From Pseudomonadota bacterium (lineage in GTDB: Bacteria; Pseudomonadota; Gammaproteobacteria; Steroidobacterales; Steroidobacteraceae), in contig JAFEFN010000003.1 in assembly GCA_018240525.1 (NCBI GenBank), forward strand, positions 186,001 to 250,000: 64,000 nucleotides of DNA, given 5' to 3'. The notes under the pieces are model-generated. The model was not told the origin of the DNA and ran no database searches. It saw only the letters and a program-made list of their open reading frames with translations. The translations under genes and the position numbers were made by a program. This document shows, one piece after another, positions 1-9,206 of this stretch (the first letter of the stretch is position 1; every line of letters begins with the position of its first letter).

Positions 1-465
1 GGCGAGCTGCAGCGCCGGCAGCACCGCGTGCCCCATCCCGAGCTCACCGGCCACGAAGCCGGAAAGCCCGCGCGGCGAGGCGAACGGGGCATAGTCGTAG
101 GTGCGACCGTGGAAGAGCTCGAGCTGGTTGCCGGCGGGATCCGCGCAATAGGCGATCTGGCGCACGGCACGGTTGGCCGCCTCACCGTCGCTGCCGGCGC
201 GCACGGCAACGCCGGCGGCCTTGAGGGTGGCGATCGCCGCCGCCAGCTCCGCGGCGTCCCTGAACTCCCAGCCGCAGCTGACGAAGCGGTCCTGCTTCCC
301 CGGCACCACGGCGATGCGGAACGGGCGCTCATCGATGCGGAAGCGAACGCTGCCATCGGCCCCGGCCGGCCCTTCCATCAAGCCCAGGGTATCCACGGCG
401 AACTTGCGCCAGGCACCCACATCGGTCGCTTCGACGACCACATAGCCAAGGGATCTGACTGTCAT
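1..465 (-). CDS. Type I extradiol ring-cleavage dioxygenase, BphC-like (3' end beyond window)
   Basis: This gene is cut by the window edge; 155 codons are visible from an ATG. The translation begins MTVRSLGYVVVEATDVGAWR and reads as the N-terminal VOC (beta-alpha-beta-beta-beta) domain of two-domain extradiol dioxygenases, followed by the opening of the second domain. GMGH places a histidine at residue 146, the position of the first Fe(II) ligand in BphC of Burkholderia LB400; the other two ligands (His and Glu) lie outside the window. The family cleaves catechol-type rings next to the two hydroxyls, in biphenyl, steroid or monoaromatic degradation. The substrate cannot be told from this half. 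Its upstream region carries a 70-bp element shared with the TonB receptor gene, so it probably belongs to the same catabolic regulon. No strong ribosome-binding site is visible. Confidence 0.85.
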   Translation of the reverse strand, partial: MTVRSLGYVVVEATDVGAWRKFAVDTLGLMEGPAGADGSVRFRIDERPFRIAVVPGKQDRFVSCGWEFRDAAELAAAIATLKAAGVAVRAGSDGEAANRAVRQIAYCADPAGNQLELFHGRTYDYAPFASPRGLSGFVAGELGMGHAVLPALQLA

Positions 466-554
466 AGGTGTTGGGGACTTCTAATATGAGTCGTTGCCGG
501 CGGCGGCCTTTACAGGCGCGTCCGGGTCGGGAAGTTATTTCGCGGCCTGAATTG

Positions 555-624
555 CGAGATTAAGCCCGCCTAGCAGCCGTTGCAAGCATAATTCGCTGAA
601 TTTTCGCTTCAGGATTACGCAAAT
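555..624 (-). promoter_or_regulatory. 70-bp shared promoter/operator element, copy A (upstream of the dioxygenase)
   Basis: On the minus strand three blocks lie at fixed spacing: ATTTGCGTAA, 16 nt, CAGCGAAT-N-ATGCTTGC, 17 nt, CTTAATCTCG. The same blocks with the same spacers occur at 16614-16683 upstream of the TonB receptor gene, while the spacer sequences differ. The last two blocks can be read as a promoter (TTGCAA, 17 nt, TAATCT), leaving the two upstream blocks as activator half-sites. The element ends about 90 bp before the dioxygenase start codon. The regulator is unknown; the AraC-type protein at 5097 is a candidate by proximity only. Confidence 0.7.
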
Positions 625-632
625 CGCCGATA

Positions 633-1436
633 TCAGCGCAGCAACGCCAGCCAGTCGTGATCTTCCGGCCCACTGACCACGAAGAACGGATTGAGGATCC
701 CCTCGTGCGTGTTGTAGCGCAACGGCGCGCCCTCGAGCGTGCGCACGCGGCCGCCGGCAGCGACCGCCACCGCGTGCGCGGCCGCGGTGTCCCACTCGCT
801 GGTGGGACCCAGGCGCGGATACACATCCGCCGTCCCTTCCGCGACCATGCAGAACTTCAGCGAGCTGCCCATGGGCACCATCTCGTGCTCGCCGAGGCGC
901 GCGAGGAAGCCGTCGAGCGAGTCGCCGCGATGCGAGCGGCTGCCGACGACGCGCACCGGCACCCCGCTTCTGGGGCTGACGCGGATCGGCTGCGCGGCCG
1001 CAGCCCCGCGCTGGCACCAGGCCCCGCCGCCGGCCAGCCCCTGGTAGCTGGTCCCGCTGACCGGAACGTGCACGACGCCGAGCGCGGGCTCGTGGTCCTC
1101 GATGAGCGCGATGTTCACGGTGAACTGACCGTTGCGCGAGAGGAACTCCTTCGTGCCATCCAGGGGGTCCACGAGCCAGAACCGGCGCCACGCGGCACGC
1201 TGCGCGTAGGGGATGTCGGCGGCCTCCTCCGACAGCATCGGCACGTCCGGGGTCAGCCGGGCGAGCTCCGCGGCGATCTTGCGGTGCGCGCGCAGGTCCG
1301 CCTGCGTGAGCGGTGAGTCATCCCCCTTGCGTGTCTCGCCCGCGTCATCGGAGGCGTAGACCTCGAGGATCTCGGCCGCCGCCTGGCGGGCGATGGCCGC
1401 GACCTCGCCCAGGAGCTTCGGCGAGGCAATGCTCAT
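633..1436 (-). CDS. cysQ: 3'(2'),5'-bisphosphate nucleotidase CysQ
   Basis: A 267-residue inositol-monophosphatase-superfamily enzyme that hydrolyses adenosine 3',5'-bisphosphate (PAP), the by-product of PAPS use, to AMP and phosphate. The metal-binding motifs are clear: LSEE around residues 68-71, DPLDGTKEF at 90-98 and WDTAAAHA at 215-222. Length is normal for CysQ. Its ATG overlaps the cysNC stop codon (ATGA), so translation is coupled. It is the last gene of a cysD-cysNC-cysQ transcript and supports sulfate activation by removing PAP. An inositol monophosphatase role is less likely given this context. Confidence 0.95.
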   Translation of the reverse strand: MSIASPKLLGEVAAIARQAAAEILEVYASDDAGETRKGDDSPLTQADLRAHRKIAAELARLTPDVPMLSEEAADIPYAQRAAWRRFWLVDPLDGTKEFLSRNGQFTVNIALIEDHEPALGVVHVPVSGTSYQGLAGGGAWCQRGAAAAQPIRVSPRSGVPVRVVGSRSHRGDSLDGFLARLGEHEMVPMGSSLKFCMVAEGTADVYPRLGPTSEWDTAAAHAVAVAAGGRVRTLEGAPLRYNTHEGILNPFFVVSGPEDHDWLALLR

Positions 1437-3340
1437 AGGCTCGGGATGATCTTCAGATCCAGCAGCTGGTGCACGATGTGCTCGGCGGCCTGATCTGCGC
1501 TCATCGAGGTCGTGTCGATGCGGATCTCCGGGCTCTCCGGGGCCTCGTAGGGCGAATCGATGCCCGTGAAGTTCTTCAGCTCCCCCCGCCGTGCCTTCTT
1601 GTAGAGGCCCTTGACGTCGCGGCGCTCGGCCTCGGCCAGCGGCGTGTCGACGAAGACCTCCAGGAATTCCCCCGCCCCGAAGAGCGCGCGCGCCATGCGC
1701 CGCTCGGAGCGGAACGGGGAGATGAAGGACACCAGCACGATGAGCCCGGCATCGACCATGAGCTTGGAGACCTCCGCCACCCGGCGGATGTTCTCGACGC
1801 GGTCCTGGGCGGTGAAGCCCAGGTCCTTGTTCAGGCCGTGGCGCACGTTGTCGCCATCGAGCAGGTAGGTGTGGCGGCCCTGCGCGGTCAGCAGCTTCTC
1901 GATGCGGTTGGCGATCGTGGACTTGCCCGCCCCGGACAGGCCGGTGAGCCAGAGCACGCAGGCGCGCTGGCCCTTCTGGCGGGCGCGCACCTGCTTGTCC
2001 ACGTCCAGCGCCTGCCAGTGCACGTTCTGCGAGCGGCGCAACGCAAAGTTGATGACCCCGGCGCCCACGGTGCTGTTGCTCAGGCGGTCGATGAGGATGA
2101 AGCCGCCCAGGGTGTGGTTGTCGGCATAGCTCTCGAACGGGATGGGGCGGTCAAGCTCCACCTCGCACACGCCGATGTCGTTCAGTTCCAGGCGCTCGGC
2201 GGGCAACTGCTCGAGCGTGTTGACGTTGATCTTGTGCTTCACCGGGGTGATGGTCGCGGTGACCGTGCGCGTGCCGGCCTTCATCAGGTACGCGCGCCCC
2301 TGCAGCATCGGCTCGTCGTGCATCCACACGATGGTGGCCTCGAACTGGCTGGCCACCTGCGGCGGCGCATCGCTCGCGGCCAGCACGTCGCCGCGGCTCA
2401 CGTCGATCTCGCTTGCAAGGGTGAGGGTCACCGACTGGCCGGCCACCGCGCGCTCGAGATCGCCGTCGGCGGTGACGATGCGCGCCACCGTGCTTTCGCG
2501 CCCCGAGGGCAGCACGCGGATGCGGTCGCCCTTCTTCACCGTGCCGCCGGCGACCTGGCCGGCGAAGCCGCGGAAGTCCTGGTTGGGCCGGTTGACCCAC
2601 TGCACGGGCAGCCGGAACGGCTGCGTCGCGACCTCGTCGCCGACGGGCACGTTTTCCAGGTGCTGCATGAGGGTCGGCCCGCGGTACCAGGGCATGTTGG
2701 CGCCGTGCTCGATGATGTTGTCGCCGTACACGGCCGACAGGGGGATGGCGGTGATGTCGGTGAGGCCGATGCGCTGGGCGAATTTGCGGTAATCGGCGAC
2801 GATGGCCTCGAAGGCATCGCGCGAGTAGCTCACCAGGTCCATCTTGTTGACCGCGAGCACGATGCGCCGGATGCCCACCAGGCTCACCAGGAAGCTGTGG
2901 CGGCGCGACTGGGTAAGTACGCCCTTCCTGGCATCGATGAGGATCACGGCCAGGTCCGCGGTCGAGGCCCCCGTGATCATGTTGCGCGTGTACTGCTCGT
3001 GGCCGGGGGTGTCGGCCACGATGAACTTGCGCTTGTCGGTGGAGAAGAAGCGGTAGGCGACGTCGATGGTGATGCCCTGCTCGCGCTCGGCGGCCAGGCC
3101 GTCGACCAGCAGCGCGAAGTCGAGCTCGCCGCCGCGCGTGCCCACCTTCTTCGAGTCCGCCTCGAGGGCGGCGAGCTGGTCGTCGAAGATCATCTTCGAC
3201 TCGTACAGCAGGCGGCCGATCAGGGTCGACTTGCCGTCATCGACCGAGCCGCAGGTGATGAAGCGCAGCAGGCTCTTGTGCTCGTGCGCCTTGAGGTACG
3301 CGCCGATGTCGCTGGCGATGAGCTCGGACTGGTGCGCCAT
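1433..3340 (-). CDS. cysNC: Bifunctional sulfate adenylyltransferase subunit 1 / adenylylsulfate kinase
   Basis: A 635-residue fusion of two sulfate-activation enzymes. Residues 1 to about 440 are the CysN GTPase: P-loop GSVDDGKST at 31-39, then DTPGHEQYT and NKMD, followed by EF-Tu-like beta-barrel domains. Residues from about 455 on are APS kinase (CysC), with P-loop GLSGAGKST at 467-475 and the [10 protein letters not shown] segment. With CysD it makes APS from ATP and sulfate, driven by GTP hydrolysis, and the C-terminal domain phosphorylates APS to PAPS. The start codon overlaps the cysD stop by one base (TGATG) and the stop overlaps cysQ, so all three are translationally coupled. This fused form is common in proteobacteria. 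Confidence 0.97.
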   Translation of the reverse strand: MAHQSELIASDIGAYLKAHEHKSLLRFITCGSVDDGKSTLIGRLLYESKMIFDDQLAALEADSKKVGTRGGELDFALLVDGLAAEREQGITIDVAYRFFSTDKRKFIVADTPGHEQYTRNMITGASTADLAVILIDARKGVLTQSRRHSFLVSLVGIRRIVLAVNKMDLVSYSRDAFEAIVADYRKFAQRIGLTDITAIPLSAVYGDNIIEHGANMPWYRGPTLMQHLENVPVGDEVATQPFRLPVQWVNRPNQDFRGFAGQVAGGTVKKGDRIRVLPSGRESTVARIVTADGDLERAVAGQSVTLTLASEIDVSRGDVLAASDAPPQVASQFEATIVWMHDEPMLQGRAYLMKAGTRTVTATITPVKHKINVNTLEQLPAERLELNDIGVCEVELDRPIPFESYADNHTLGGFILIDRLSNSTVGAGVINFALRRSQNVHWQALDVDKQVRARQKGQRACVLWLTGLSGAGKSTIANRIEKLLTAQGRHTYLLDGDNVRHGLNKDLGFTAQDRVENIRRVAEVSKLMVDAGLIVLVSFISPFRSERRMARALFGAGEFLEVFVDTPLAEAERRDVKGLYKKARRGELKNFTGIDSPYEAPESPEIRIDTTSMSADQAAEHIVHQLLDLKIIPSL

Positions 3341-4290
3341 CAGAAGTACCCTTCCTGCTTCTTCTTCTCCATCGAGGCGGCCGCATCGTGGTCGATCACG
3401 CGGCCCTGGCGCTCGGAGGTACGCGTCAGCAGCATCTCCTGGATGATCGCCGGCAGCGTGTCGGCATCGCTCTCGACCGCGCCGGTGAGCGGATAGCAGC
3501 CGAGCGTGCGGAAGCGCACCTTGCGCATCATGGGCTTCTCGCCCGGCTTGAGCGGCATGCGCTCATCGTCCACCATGATGAGCGTGCCGTCGCGCTCCAC
3601 CACGGGGCGCTCGGCCGAGAAGTACAGCGGCACGATGGGGATGTTCTCCAGCCAGATGTACTGCCAGACATCCAGTTCGGTCCAGTTCGACAGCGGGAAC
3701 ACGCGCAGGCTCTCGCCGGGGCGTTTGCGCGCGTTGTAGAGCGACCAGAGTTCCGGGCGCTGCTGCTTCGGGTCCCAGCGGTGCTGCGCGGAGCGGAACG
3801 AAAAGATGCGCTCCTTGGCGCGGCTCTTCTCCTCATCGCGCCGCGCCCCGCCGAAGGCGGCGTCGAAGCCGTACTTGTCCAGCGCCTGCTTCAGGCTCTG
3901 GGTCTTCATGACATCGGTGTGCACCTGCGAGCCGTGCGTGAACGGACCGATGCCCTGGGCGAGGCCCTCCTGGTTCACGTGCACCAGGAGCTGCATGCCG
4001 AGCTTCCTGGCCATGGCATCGCGGAACTCGTACATGGCCCGGAACTTCCAGGTGGTGTCCACGTGCAGCAGCGGAAACGGCGGGACGGCCGGGTAGAAGG
4101 CCTTCATCGCCAGGTGCAGCATCACCGCGCTGTCCTTGCCGATCGAGTACAGCATGACCGGCCGCTCGCATTCGGCCACCACCTCGCGCAGGATGTGGAT
4201 GCTCTCCGCCTCGAGGCGCTGCAGGTGTGTCAGCTGCGCCGGCGGTGCGGCGGCCGCGGCTGCGGCCGTCTTCGTGGCGGTCTCACTCAT
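3340..4290 (-). CDS. cysD: Sulfate adenylyltransferase subunit 2 CysD
   Basis: A 316-residue ATP-PPi synthetase (PAPS-reductase-like) family protein, the catalytic adenylyltransferase that partners CysN to form APS. The PP-loop is visible as [11 protein letters not shown] near residues 48-58, and the conserved [13 protein letters not shown] segment ([16 protein letters not shown]) lies near 200. The first 20 residues are an alanine-rich tail that other CysD proteins lack. AAGGGGA about 8 bases upstream of the ATG serves as a ribosome-binding site. It is the first gene of cysD-cysNC-cysQ and is divergent from a TetR-family gene with only 54 bp between them, so both promoters share the palindrome found there. 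Confidence 0.97.
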   Translation of the reverse strand: MSETATKTAAAAAAAPPAQLTHLQRLEAESIHILREVVAECERPVMLYSIGKDSAVMLHLAMKAFYPAVPPFPLLHVDTTWKFRAMYEFRDAMARKLGMQLLVHVNQEGLAQGIGPFTHGSQVHTDVMKTQSLKQALDKYGFDAAFGGARRDEEKSRAKERIFSFRSAQHRWDPKQQRPELWSLYNARKRPGESLRVFPLSNWTELDVWQYIWLENIPIVPLYFSAERPVVERDGTLIMVDDERMPLKPGEKPMMRKVRFRTLGCYPLTGAVESDADTLPAIIQEMLLTRTSERQGRVIDHDAAASMEKKKQEGYF

Positions 4291-4309
4291 GCAGGCGATC
4301 CCCTTCGCG

Positions 4310-4338
4310 TTGACTTATCAAGTGATAAGTTCTAGTCT
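4310..4338 (+). promoter_or_regulatory. Perfect palindrome and promoter between cysD and tetR
   Basis: ACTTATCA-AG-TGATAAGT at 4313-4330 is a perfect 8+2+8 inverted repeat. It overlaps a rightward promoter read as TTGACT (4310-4315), a 17-nt spacer and TAGTCT (4333-4338). The predicted transcript would begin at or next to the GTG start of the TetR gene at 4345, a nearly leaderless message. An operator overlapping the -35 box is typical of TetR-family autorepression. It also lies about 20-40 bp upstream of cysD, so the same protein might affect cysD; that part is inference. Confidence 0.75.
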
Positions 4339-4344
4339 CGAACC

Positions 4345-4995
4345 GTGGCCGGGAAAAGTCAAGCTCCATCCCAGAAATCCCGGGCGGACGAGTCCGCGCG
4401 CGGGGCCATCATGGATGCCGCGGAGCGGCTGTTCGCCGAGCGTGGCATAGACGCCGTCTCGCTGCGCACCATCAACCACGAGGCCGGCTACAGCGTGGCC
4501 GCCCTGCACTACCACTTCGCGACCCGCGACGGGCTGGTGCGGGCACTGCTGCAGCGTGCCCAGCCGGCGATGTTCCAGCAGCGCGCCGGCATGGTGCAGC
4601 TACTGGAGGCGCAGGAACACCCGGGGGTCGAGCAGATCGTGGAGGCCCTGGTGCATCCGCTGACCGCCGGCCTGCGCGAGAATTTCAGTGCCGGCGTCGC
4701 GCAACTGCGCTTCCTGGTGCGCCTGTCCTTCGACCGCTCACCCTATCTGGCGAGCACGCTCGAGGAGAGCGTCGCCCTGTTCGTCCCGCTGCTGCGCCGA
4801 GCCCTGCCCCACCTGGAAGTGAGCACGCTGACCCGCCGCTGGCTTTTCGCCGCGGACCTCGCGCAGCACGCACTGGCCAACGCGATCGAGGTCCACCTGG
4901 AGGCGGCGGCGCGACTTGCGCAACCGGATCGGCAGCTGGAGCATCTCGAACGCGACCTCGTGGCCTTCATCAGCGGCGGGCTGCGCGCGCCCTAG
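4345..4995 (+). CDS. TetR-family transcriptional regulator
   Basis: A 216-residue protein with an N-terminal TetR helix-turn-helix: AIMDAAERLFAERG followed by VSLRTINHEAGYSVAALHYHF covers roughly residues 20-60. The remainder is an all-helical ligand/dimer domain with no recognisable ligand class. The start is taken as GTG at the first codon because the DNA-binding domain then has the usual short leading arm; the next ATG would fall inside helix 1. It is divergent from cysD across a perfect palindrome that is probably its operator. TetR proteins beside catabolic genes often sense acyl-CoA or aromatic ligands, so the true targets could be the neighbouring catabolic operons rather than sulfate genes. 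Confidence 0.9.
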   Translation: MAGKSQAPSQKSRADESARGAIMDAAERLFAERGIDAVSLRTINHEAGYSVAALHYHFATRDGLVRALLQRAQPAMFQQRAGMVQLLEAQEHPGVEQIVEALVHPLTAGLRENFSAGVAQLRFLVRLSFDRSPYLASTLEESVALFVPLLRRALPHLEVSTLTRRWLFAADLAQHALANAIEVHLEAAARLAQPDRQLEHLERDLVAFISGGLRAP

Positions 4996-5096
4996 CGCCG
5001 GTCGCAGGAAAGCGGCCGCTTCGGCGCAAGCGGTCGACGCCACCCGCCCGGCCGGTGGCGCGGTCGCCTAAGATAGGGCATGCACGGGGGTATCGC

Positions 5097-6110
5097 ATGA
5101 TCCTGCGCCAGATGCCGGCCATCGCGCACGAGCCGTTCCGCAGCTGGTTCTACCAGCGCTGGGGCCGGGAAAACTGCATCGTCTGGGCGCGCACCCGCAG
5201 TGCGCGCATGCCGCCGTTCCGGCAGCGCCTGTCGATCAAGGCTGCGTGGGGCGGCCGCGAGGAGTACCTCATCGAGGGCCGCCGGGTTGCCGTCGAAGAC
5301 GAGACCTTCATGGTCCTGAACGAAGGGCGCACCTACGGCAGCCAGCTACACAGCGCAAGCCCGGTCACCTCGTTCGCGATCTTCTTCAGGCCGGGGATGG
5401 CCGAGGAAGTGACCGGCGCGCGCGGGTTGACGGAGGCCAGACTTCTCGATGACCCGGCCCGCAGCGGCCGCGCGGTGGAATTCGGCGAGCAGCTGCGCAG
5501 CCACGACACCCTGGTCAGCCCGGTGCTGCGCTTCATCCGCCACCATGTCGAGGCAGGTCTGGACGATGCCGCATGGTACGAGGAGCAGCTTTACTTCCTG
5601 CTCGGCCGCATGCAGTCCCTGCACGGCCGCGATCGGGCCGCCTGCGCGCGCGTGCCGGCGGCGCGGCCGGGCACCCGGGGGGAGCTGCTCCGGCGACTGG
5701 GCTTGTGCATCGATTTCATCCACTCGAACTACGCGCGCGCGATCGACCTTGCCCAGATGGCCGCCGCGGCACACCTGTCCCCGTATCACTGCCTGCGCGC
5801 CTTCCGCGCCGTGCACCACTGCACGCCGGTGGCCTACCTGCGCCGCCACCGGCTGCAGGTCGCGGTGCGGATGCTGCAGGACACCGCCCTGTCGGTCGCC
5901 GAGGTAGCAGCGCGCGCCGGGCTCGACAGCCGGTCGACGCTGTTCCGCCACGTGCGTGCGGCGCACGACAACAGCCCGAGCGCACTGCGTGCGCGGCGGC
6001 CGGGAATCACCCTCCCGGCTGGCGAGCTGCAGCCGGCGCCGCGAACCCGCTTGCGAGCACGAACACCCGGCCCGAGTGAAAGCCGTTCACGCCGCTCCAG
6101 CCTGAGGTGA
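5097..6110 (+). CDS. AraC-family transcriptional regulator
   Basis: A 337-residue protein with an N-terminal cupin-like sensor region (about residues 1-160) and a C-terminal AraC/XylS DNA-binding domain with two helix-turn-helices: AIDLAQMAAAAHLSPYHCLRAF and LSVAEVAARAGLDSRSTLFRHV. The ATG at 5097 is preferred because GGGGG lies 6 bases upstream; an in-frame GTG 42 bases earlier lacks such a site. The last 33 or so residues, rich in Arg and Pro, extend past the conserved domain and overlap the 3' end of the convergent FG-GAP gene by 104 bp. This is unusual for the family. It is a candidate activator for the nearby catabolic genes, by location only. Confidence 0.9.
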   Translation: MILRQMPAIAHEPFRSWFYQRWGRENCIVWARTRSARMPPFRQRLSIKAAWGGREEYLIEGRRVAVEDETFMVLNEGRTYGSQLHSASPVTSFAIFFRPGMAEEVTGARGLTEARLLDDPARSGRAVEFGEQLRSHDTLVSPVLRFIRHHVEAGLDDAAWYEEQLYFLLGRMQSLHGRDRAACARVPAARPGTRGELLRRLGLCIDFIHSNYARAIDLAQMAAAAHLSPYHCLRAFRAVHHCTPVAYLRRHRLQVAVRMLQDTALSVAEVAARAGLDSRSTLFRHVRAAHDNSPSALRARRPGITLPAGELQPAPRTRLRARTPGPSESRSRRSSLR

Positions 6111-7707
6111 TCAGCAACCCGGTGGTGCCATCCGGCTGCACCACGCCCAGGCCCGCCGCGTCGAAACCAAAGGTGTCCCCGGGCGTGCGGCAGGTGTAGC
6201 TCGCGAGCAGCCGCCCGTCACGTCCCGAGTACAGGTAGGCGCGGCCGCCCGAGACGGCCGCGCCGCCATACTGCCAGGCACCGACGACCAGGTCGGCGCG
6301 GCCATCCCCATCGATGTCGCCGGCCACGGACGCGCTGGTGCCGAAACCATCGCCGGGGTGCTCGCCGGTGAAGCTATGGAGCAGCCGGCCGGTGCGGCCG
6401 GAGTACACGTAGACACGGCCGGTGGAAAAGCCATGCGCGGCGTTGGACCAGTCCGAGGCGAACACCTCGCTCACCCCATCGCCGTCCATGTCCCCGGGGA
6501 GCGAGACGAACATGAGGCCCAGCGCGTTCCCGGTGGCATCGGCGTCGATGGTGAACTGCAGCCGGTGCGCGGGGCCGGCGTAGACGTAGGCGCGCCCATG
6601 GTGCGCGGGGCCGGCGAGTGGCGCGCCGACCACCAGCCACTGCTGCCGCCCGTCGGAGAAGCCTGCCACGGTGCTGCCAAACTGGTCGCCGTTGCGCTCT
6701 CCGTGCAGGGCCAGCAGCAGTGCACCCGTCCTGCCCGAGTAGACGTAGGCATGCCCGGGACTCTTGTGCTCGCCGTCCTTGCCGGGGCTGCCCACGATGA
6801 TGTCCGCGTGCCCGTCGCCATCGACATCGCCGGCACCGGCGGCATGGTTGCCGAAGGTCTCATCCGGGCGCGGGGCGCGGAACTCGTGCAGCACGTGTCC
6901 GTCGCGCCCTGAGTAGATGCGGGCCACGCCCCCGAGACCGGGGCCGCTCGCCACCACGTCGGGAATCCCGTCACCGTCAGTATCACCGGCGGCCTCCACG
7001 CCGGTGCCGAGTTGCTCCCCCGCGCGGCCGTCGGCAGTCCAGAGCAATGCATCCCGCCCGGTCGAGTAGACGTAGATACGGCCGGCGTTGCTGCTATCCG
7101 CCCCGTGCGTGGGAGCCGAGACCACCACGTCGGCGACGCCATCGCCATCGACGTCACCCAGGTTGCGTGCGATCCAGCCGAACTGGTCGTTGGCCGCCTC
7201 GCCGCGCCACTCGCGCAGCACCCGCACCGGCTCCACGAACGGGTCGTCGAAGTCGGCGGGAGTCGGCAGCAGCCGCGCGAAACGCGCATCGGACCTCAAC
7301 GAGTCCAGATTCTTGTCCTGCGTGGCGCGCGTCATGTCGATGCGGCGGCTGGCGCGGGCGCGGGCGAGCCACGCGAAGGCTTGCTCCGCATCCCCGCTCG
7401 CCGCGTAGGAGGATCCCAGCGCGTAGAAGATCCGCGGCGCGTCGGCATCGACCGCGAGGGCGCTCTGGTAGGCCTCGATCGCGCGGCGGTGCTCATGCAG
7501 CTGCTGGTAAGCATTGCCAAGTGCGCCGAAGGCCTCCGCCGATCGCAGGCCGCTGCGCGTGAGTGACTCCAAGTCCCTGGCCGCGCCGGCCGCATCACCG
7601 CCCTGCAGCCGGGCGAGCGCCGCATCCAGGGACGCCGGCGGCGCCGCCGTGGCCGCCATCGCCCAACAGCAGGCGCACAGGAACACGAGGGCTGGCAGGA
7701 TCCGCAT
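6007..7707 (-). CDS. Exported TPR and FG-GAP (integrin-alpha-like) repeat protein
   Basis: A 566-residue protein with a signal peptide (MRILPALVFLCACCWAMAATA). Two or three TPR-like helices follow (about residues 25-115; ALGNAYQQLHEHRRAIEAY is a typical repeat). From about residue 160 on there are six or seven FG-GAP repeats, each carrying a calcium-loop-like D-x-D-x-D-G motif (DVDGDGVADVVV, DTDGDGIPDVVA, DVDGDGHADIIV, DMDGDGVSEVFA, DIDGDGRADLVV). This predicts a beta-propeller in the periplasm or at the surface. One blade (FSDGRQQWLVVGA) has lost its calcium loop. The function is unknown; such proteins are usually linked to adhesion or binding. Its 3' end overlaps the AraC gene tail to tail. 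Confidence 0.85.
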   Translation of the reverse strand: MRILPALVFLCACCWAMAATAAPPASLDAALARLQGGDAAGAARDLESLTRSGLRSAEAFGALGNAYQQLHEHRRAIEAYQSALAVDADAPRIFYALGSSYAASGDAEQAFAWLARARASRRIDMTRATQDKNLDSLRSDARFARLLPTPADFDDPFVEPVRVLREWRGEAANDQFGWIARNLGDVDGDGVADVVVSAPTHGADSSNAGRIYVYSTGRDALLWTADGRAGEQLGTGVEAAGDTDGDGIPDVVASGPGLGGVARIYSGRDGHVLHEFRAPRPDETFGNHAAGAGDVDGDGHADIIVGSPGKDGEHKSPGHAYVYSGRTGALLLALHGERNGDQFGSTVAGFSDGRQQWLVVGAPLAGPAHHGRAYVYAGPAHRLQFTIDADATGNALGLMFVSLPGDMDGDGVSEVFASDWSNAAHGFSTGRVYVYSGRTGRLLHSFTGEHPGDGFGTSASVAGDIDGDGRADLVVGAWQYGGAAVSGGRAYLYSGRDGRLLASYTCRTPGDTFGFDAAGLGVVQPDGTTGLLITSGWSGVNGFHSGRVFVLASGFAAPAAARQPGG

Positions 7708-7839
7708 GCGCCGATGCTAGGCCCGGCCGGGCAGCGCGCGGGTTGCAGGGATTGCGAAGTTCCGTGGCGCCGCCGCTACGCCCCTGAGAGCCGACCGCCC
7801 CCGCAGGAGCCGGGCGCGCGCCGACTCAGGCCGTGCGCA

Positions 7840-8778
7840 TCAGCGTGGCCCGCGCAGCAGGTCCGCCACGATCTCCTGGGCGGCCGCGTAGGGGTCGATG
7901 CGCCGCTCGCGCACCGGCGCCAGCCGCTGCGCGGTCGAAGTCACCTGCAGCTCGCGCAACACCAGGGCGCGCGCCAGCATCAGGCAATGCTGCTCGGCAC
8001 GGCGTCCTGCCTTGCCCTGGAACTCACCGGTTGCCTTGAGCTGCCCGGCGTGGGTATCGAGCGCCTGCAGCAGCTCGTCTGCGCCCTCGCCACGGCTCGC
8101 CACCGTGCGCAGCAGCGGGACCTTGCGGGACTGCGGGACTGCGTTTTCGCGCAGGTGCAGCATCAGTTCCAGGTGCCGGCGCGTCTGCTCGAAGCCGTCG
8201 CGGTCGGCCTTGTTGATGACCAGCACGTCGCCGGTCTCGAGCAGACCCGCTTTCACGGCCTGCACCTCATCCCCCAGGCCCGGCACGGTGACGATCACCG
8301 TCGTGTGCGCGAGGGCCACGATCTCCATCTCCTCCTGGCCGACGCCGACCGTCTCCACGATCACCAGGTCGTAGCCCATGGCATCCAGCACCAGGCAGGC
8401 ATCGTAGGCCGCACGCGCAAGCCCTCCATGCGTGCCGCGCGTCCCCATGGAGCGCACGAAGACACCCGGGTCCGTCGCATGGCGGCTCATGCGCAGACGG
8501 TCCCCGAGGATGGCACCGCCGGTGAAGGGACTCGTGGGATCGATGGCGAGCACGGCGACCGTGCGGCCGCCGGCCCGCACCGCGGCGATCAGCGTGTCGA
8601 CCAGCGTCGATTTGCCGGCACCGGGCGGTCCGGTGATGCCGACCACGTGCGCGCGTCCGGTGGCGCCATACACCCGCCGCAGGACCTCGAGCCCCCGTGG
8701 ATCCTGGTCATCGAGCCAGCGGATGGCACGCGCACCGGCGGCCACGTCGCCCGCCAGCAGCTGCGCGGCGACGTCCAT
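7840..8778 (-). CDS. meaB: MeaB/ArgK-family GTPase, chaperone of the B12-dependent mutase
   Basis: A 312-residue G3E-family GTPase. The P-loop GPPGAGKS is at residues 50-57, followed by the metal-site region of MeaB (AIDPTSPFTGGAILGDRLRM), the VETVGVGQEE switch and NKAD. MeaB proteins gate delivery of adenosylcobalamin and protect acyl-CoA mutases from inactivation. The start codon overlaps the stop of the B12-binding subunit gene by one base (TGATG), so it is translationally coupled to the mutase. It is the last gene of the eight-gene operon. Being tied to this particular mutase, it is more likely a dedicated chaperone than a general one. Confidence 0.93.
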   Translation of the reverse strand: MDVAAQLLAGDVAAGARAIRWLDDQDPRGLEVLRRVYGATGRAHVVGITGPPGAGKSTLVDTLIAAVRAGGRTVAVLAIDPTSPFTGGAILGDRLRMSRHATDPGVFVRSMGTRGTHGGLARAAYDACLVLDAMGYDLVIVETVGVGQEEMEIVALAHTTVIVTVPGLGDEVQAVKAGLLETGDVLVINKADRDGFEQTRRHLELMLHLRENAVPQSRKVPLLRTVASRGEGADELLQALDTHAGQLKATGEFQGKAGRRAEQHCLMLARALVLRELQVTSTAQRLAPVRERRIDPYAAAQEIVADLLRGPR

Positions 8779-9206
8779 CAGGCCGTGTGACCGGCGGGCG
8801 TCGCGTGGGTGTCGCGCCAGCTGCGCAGGTAGCCGACGATGTCGCGCGTGTCCGTGCCCATGGTGAAGATGCGCGCAAAGCCCGCCTCGACCAGGAGCGG
8901 CACGTCCTCCTCGGGGATGACGCCGCCAGCCACCAGCAGCTTGTCGCCCGCTCCCTGTTCGCGCAGCAGCTGTGCCAGGCGCGGCAGGCTGCGGGTGTGG
9001 CCGGCCGAGAGGCTGGAAACGCCCACGACGTCGACGTCCTCCTGGACCGCGGCCCGTGCCACGGCCTCGGGGGTCTGCTTCAGGCCGGTGAAGATCACCT
9101 CCATGCCGGCCTCGCGCAGCGCGTGCGCGACGACCGTGATGCCGACCGTGTGGGTGTCCATGCCGAGCTTGGCCAGCAGCACGCGCAACGGTCGCTCGGG
9201 CGCCAT
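8778..9206 (-). CDS. B12-binding small subunit of an acyl-CoA mutase
   Basis: A 142-residue protein that is entirely a cobalamin-binding Rossmann-like domain. D17-x-H19-x-x-G22 (in LGMDTHTVG) supplies the lower cobalt ligand, and the VGVSSLSAGH and LVAGGVIPEED segments match the family. It corresponds to the C-terminal domain of methylmalonyl-CoA mutase and to separate small subunits such as IcmB and HcmB. Its ATG follows the large-subunit stop directly (TAG-ATG), implying coordinated 1:1 synthesis. It is followed, with a one-base overlap, by meaB. Confidence 0.93.
   Translation of the reverse strand: MAPERPLRVLLAKLGMDTHTVGITVVAHALREAGMEVIFTGLKQTPEAVARAAVQEDVDVVGVSSLSAGHTRSLPRLAQLLREQGAGDKLLVAGGVIPEEDVPLLVEAGFARIFTMGTDTRDIVGYLRSWRDTHATPAGHTA

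Noticed and set aside
1469..3496. Very long open frame antisense to cysNC and cysD, and similar long frames antisense to nuo, carB, dnaK and others
   Set aside because: Their translations are His/Ala/Arg/Val-rich without domains. They mirror well-identified genes, as expected when a GC-rich gene is read backwards.
5010..5021. 12-bp palindrome AAGCGGCCGCTT between tetR and araC
   Set aside because: It is a self-complementary GC-rich word without a loop or a second copy. It may be chance, and I could not tie it to a promoter.
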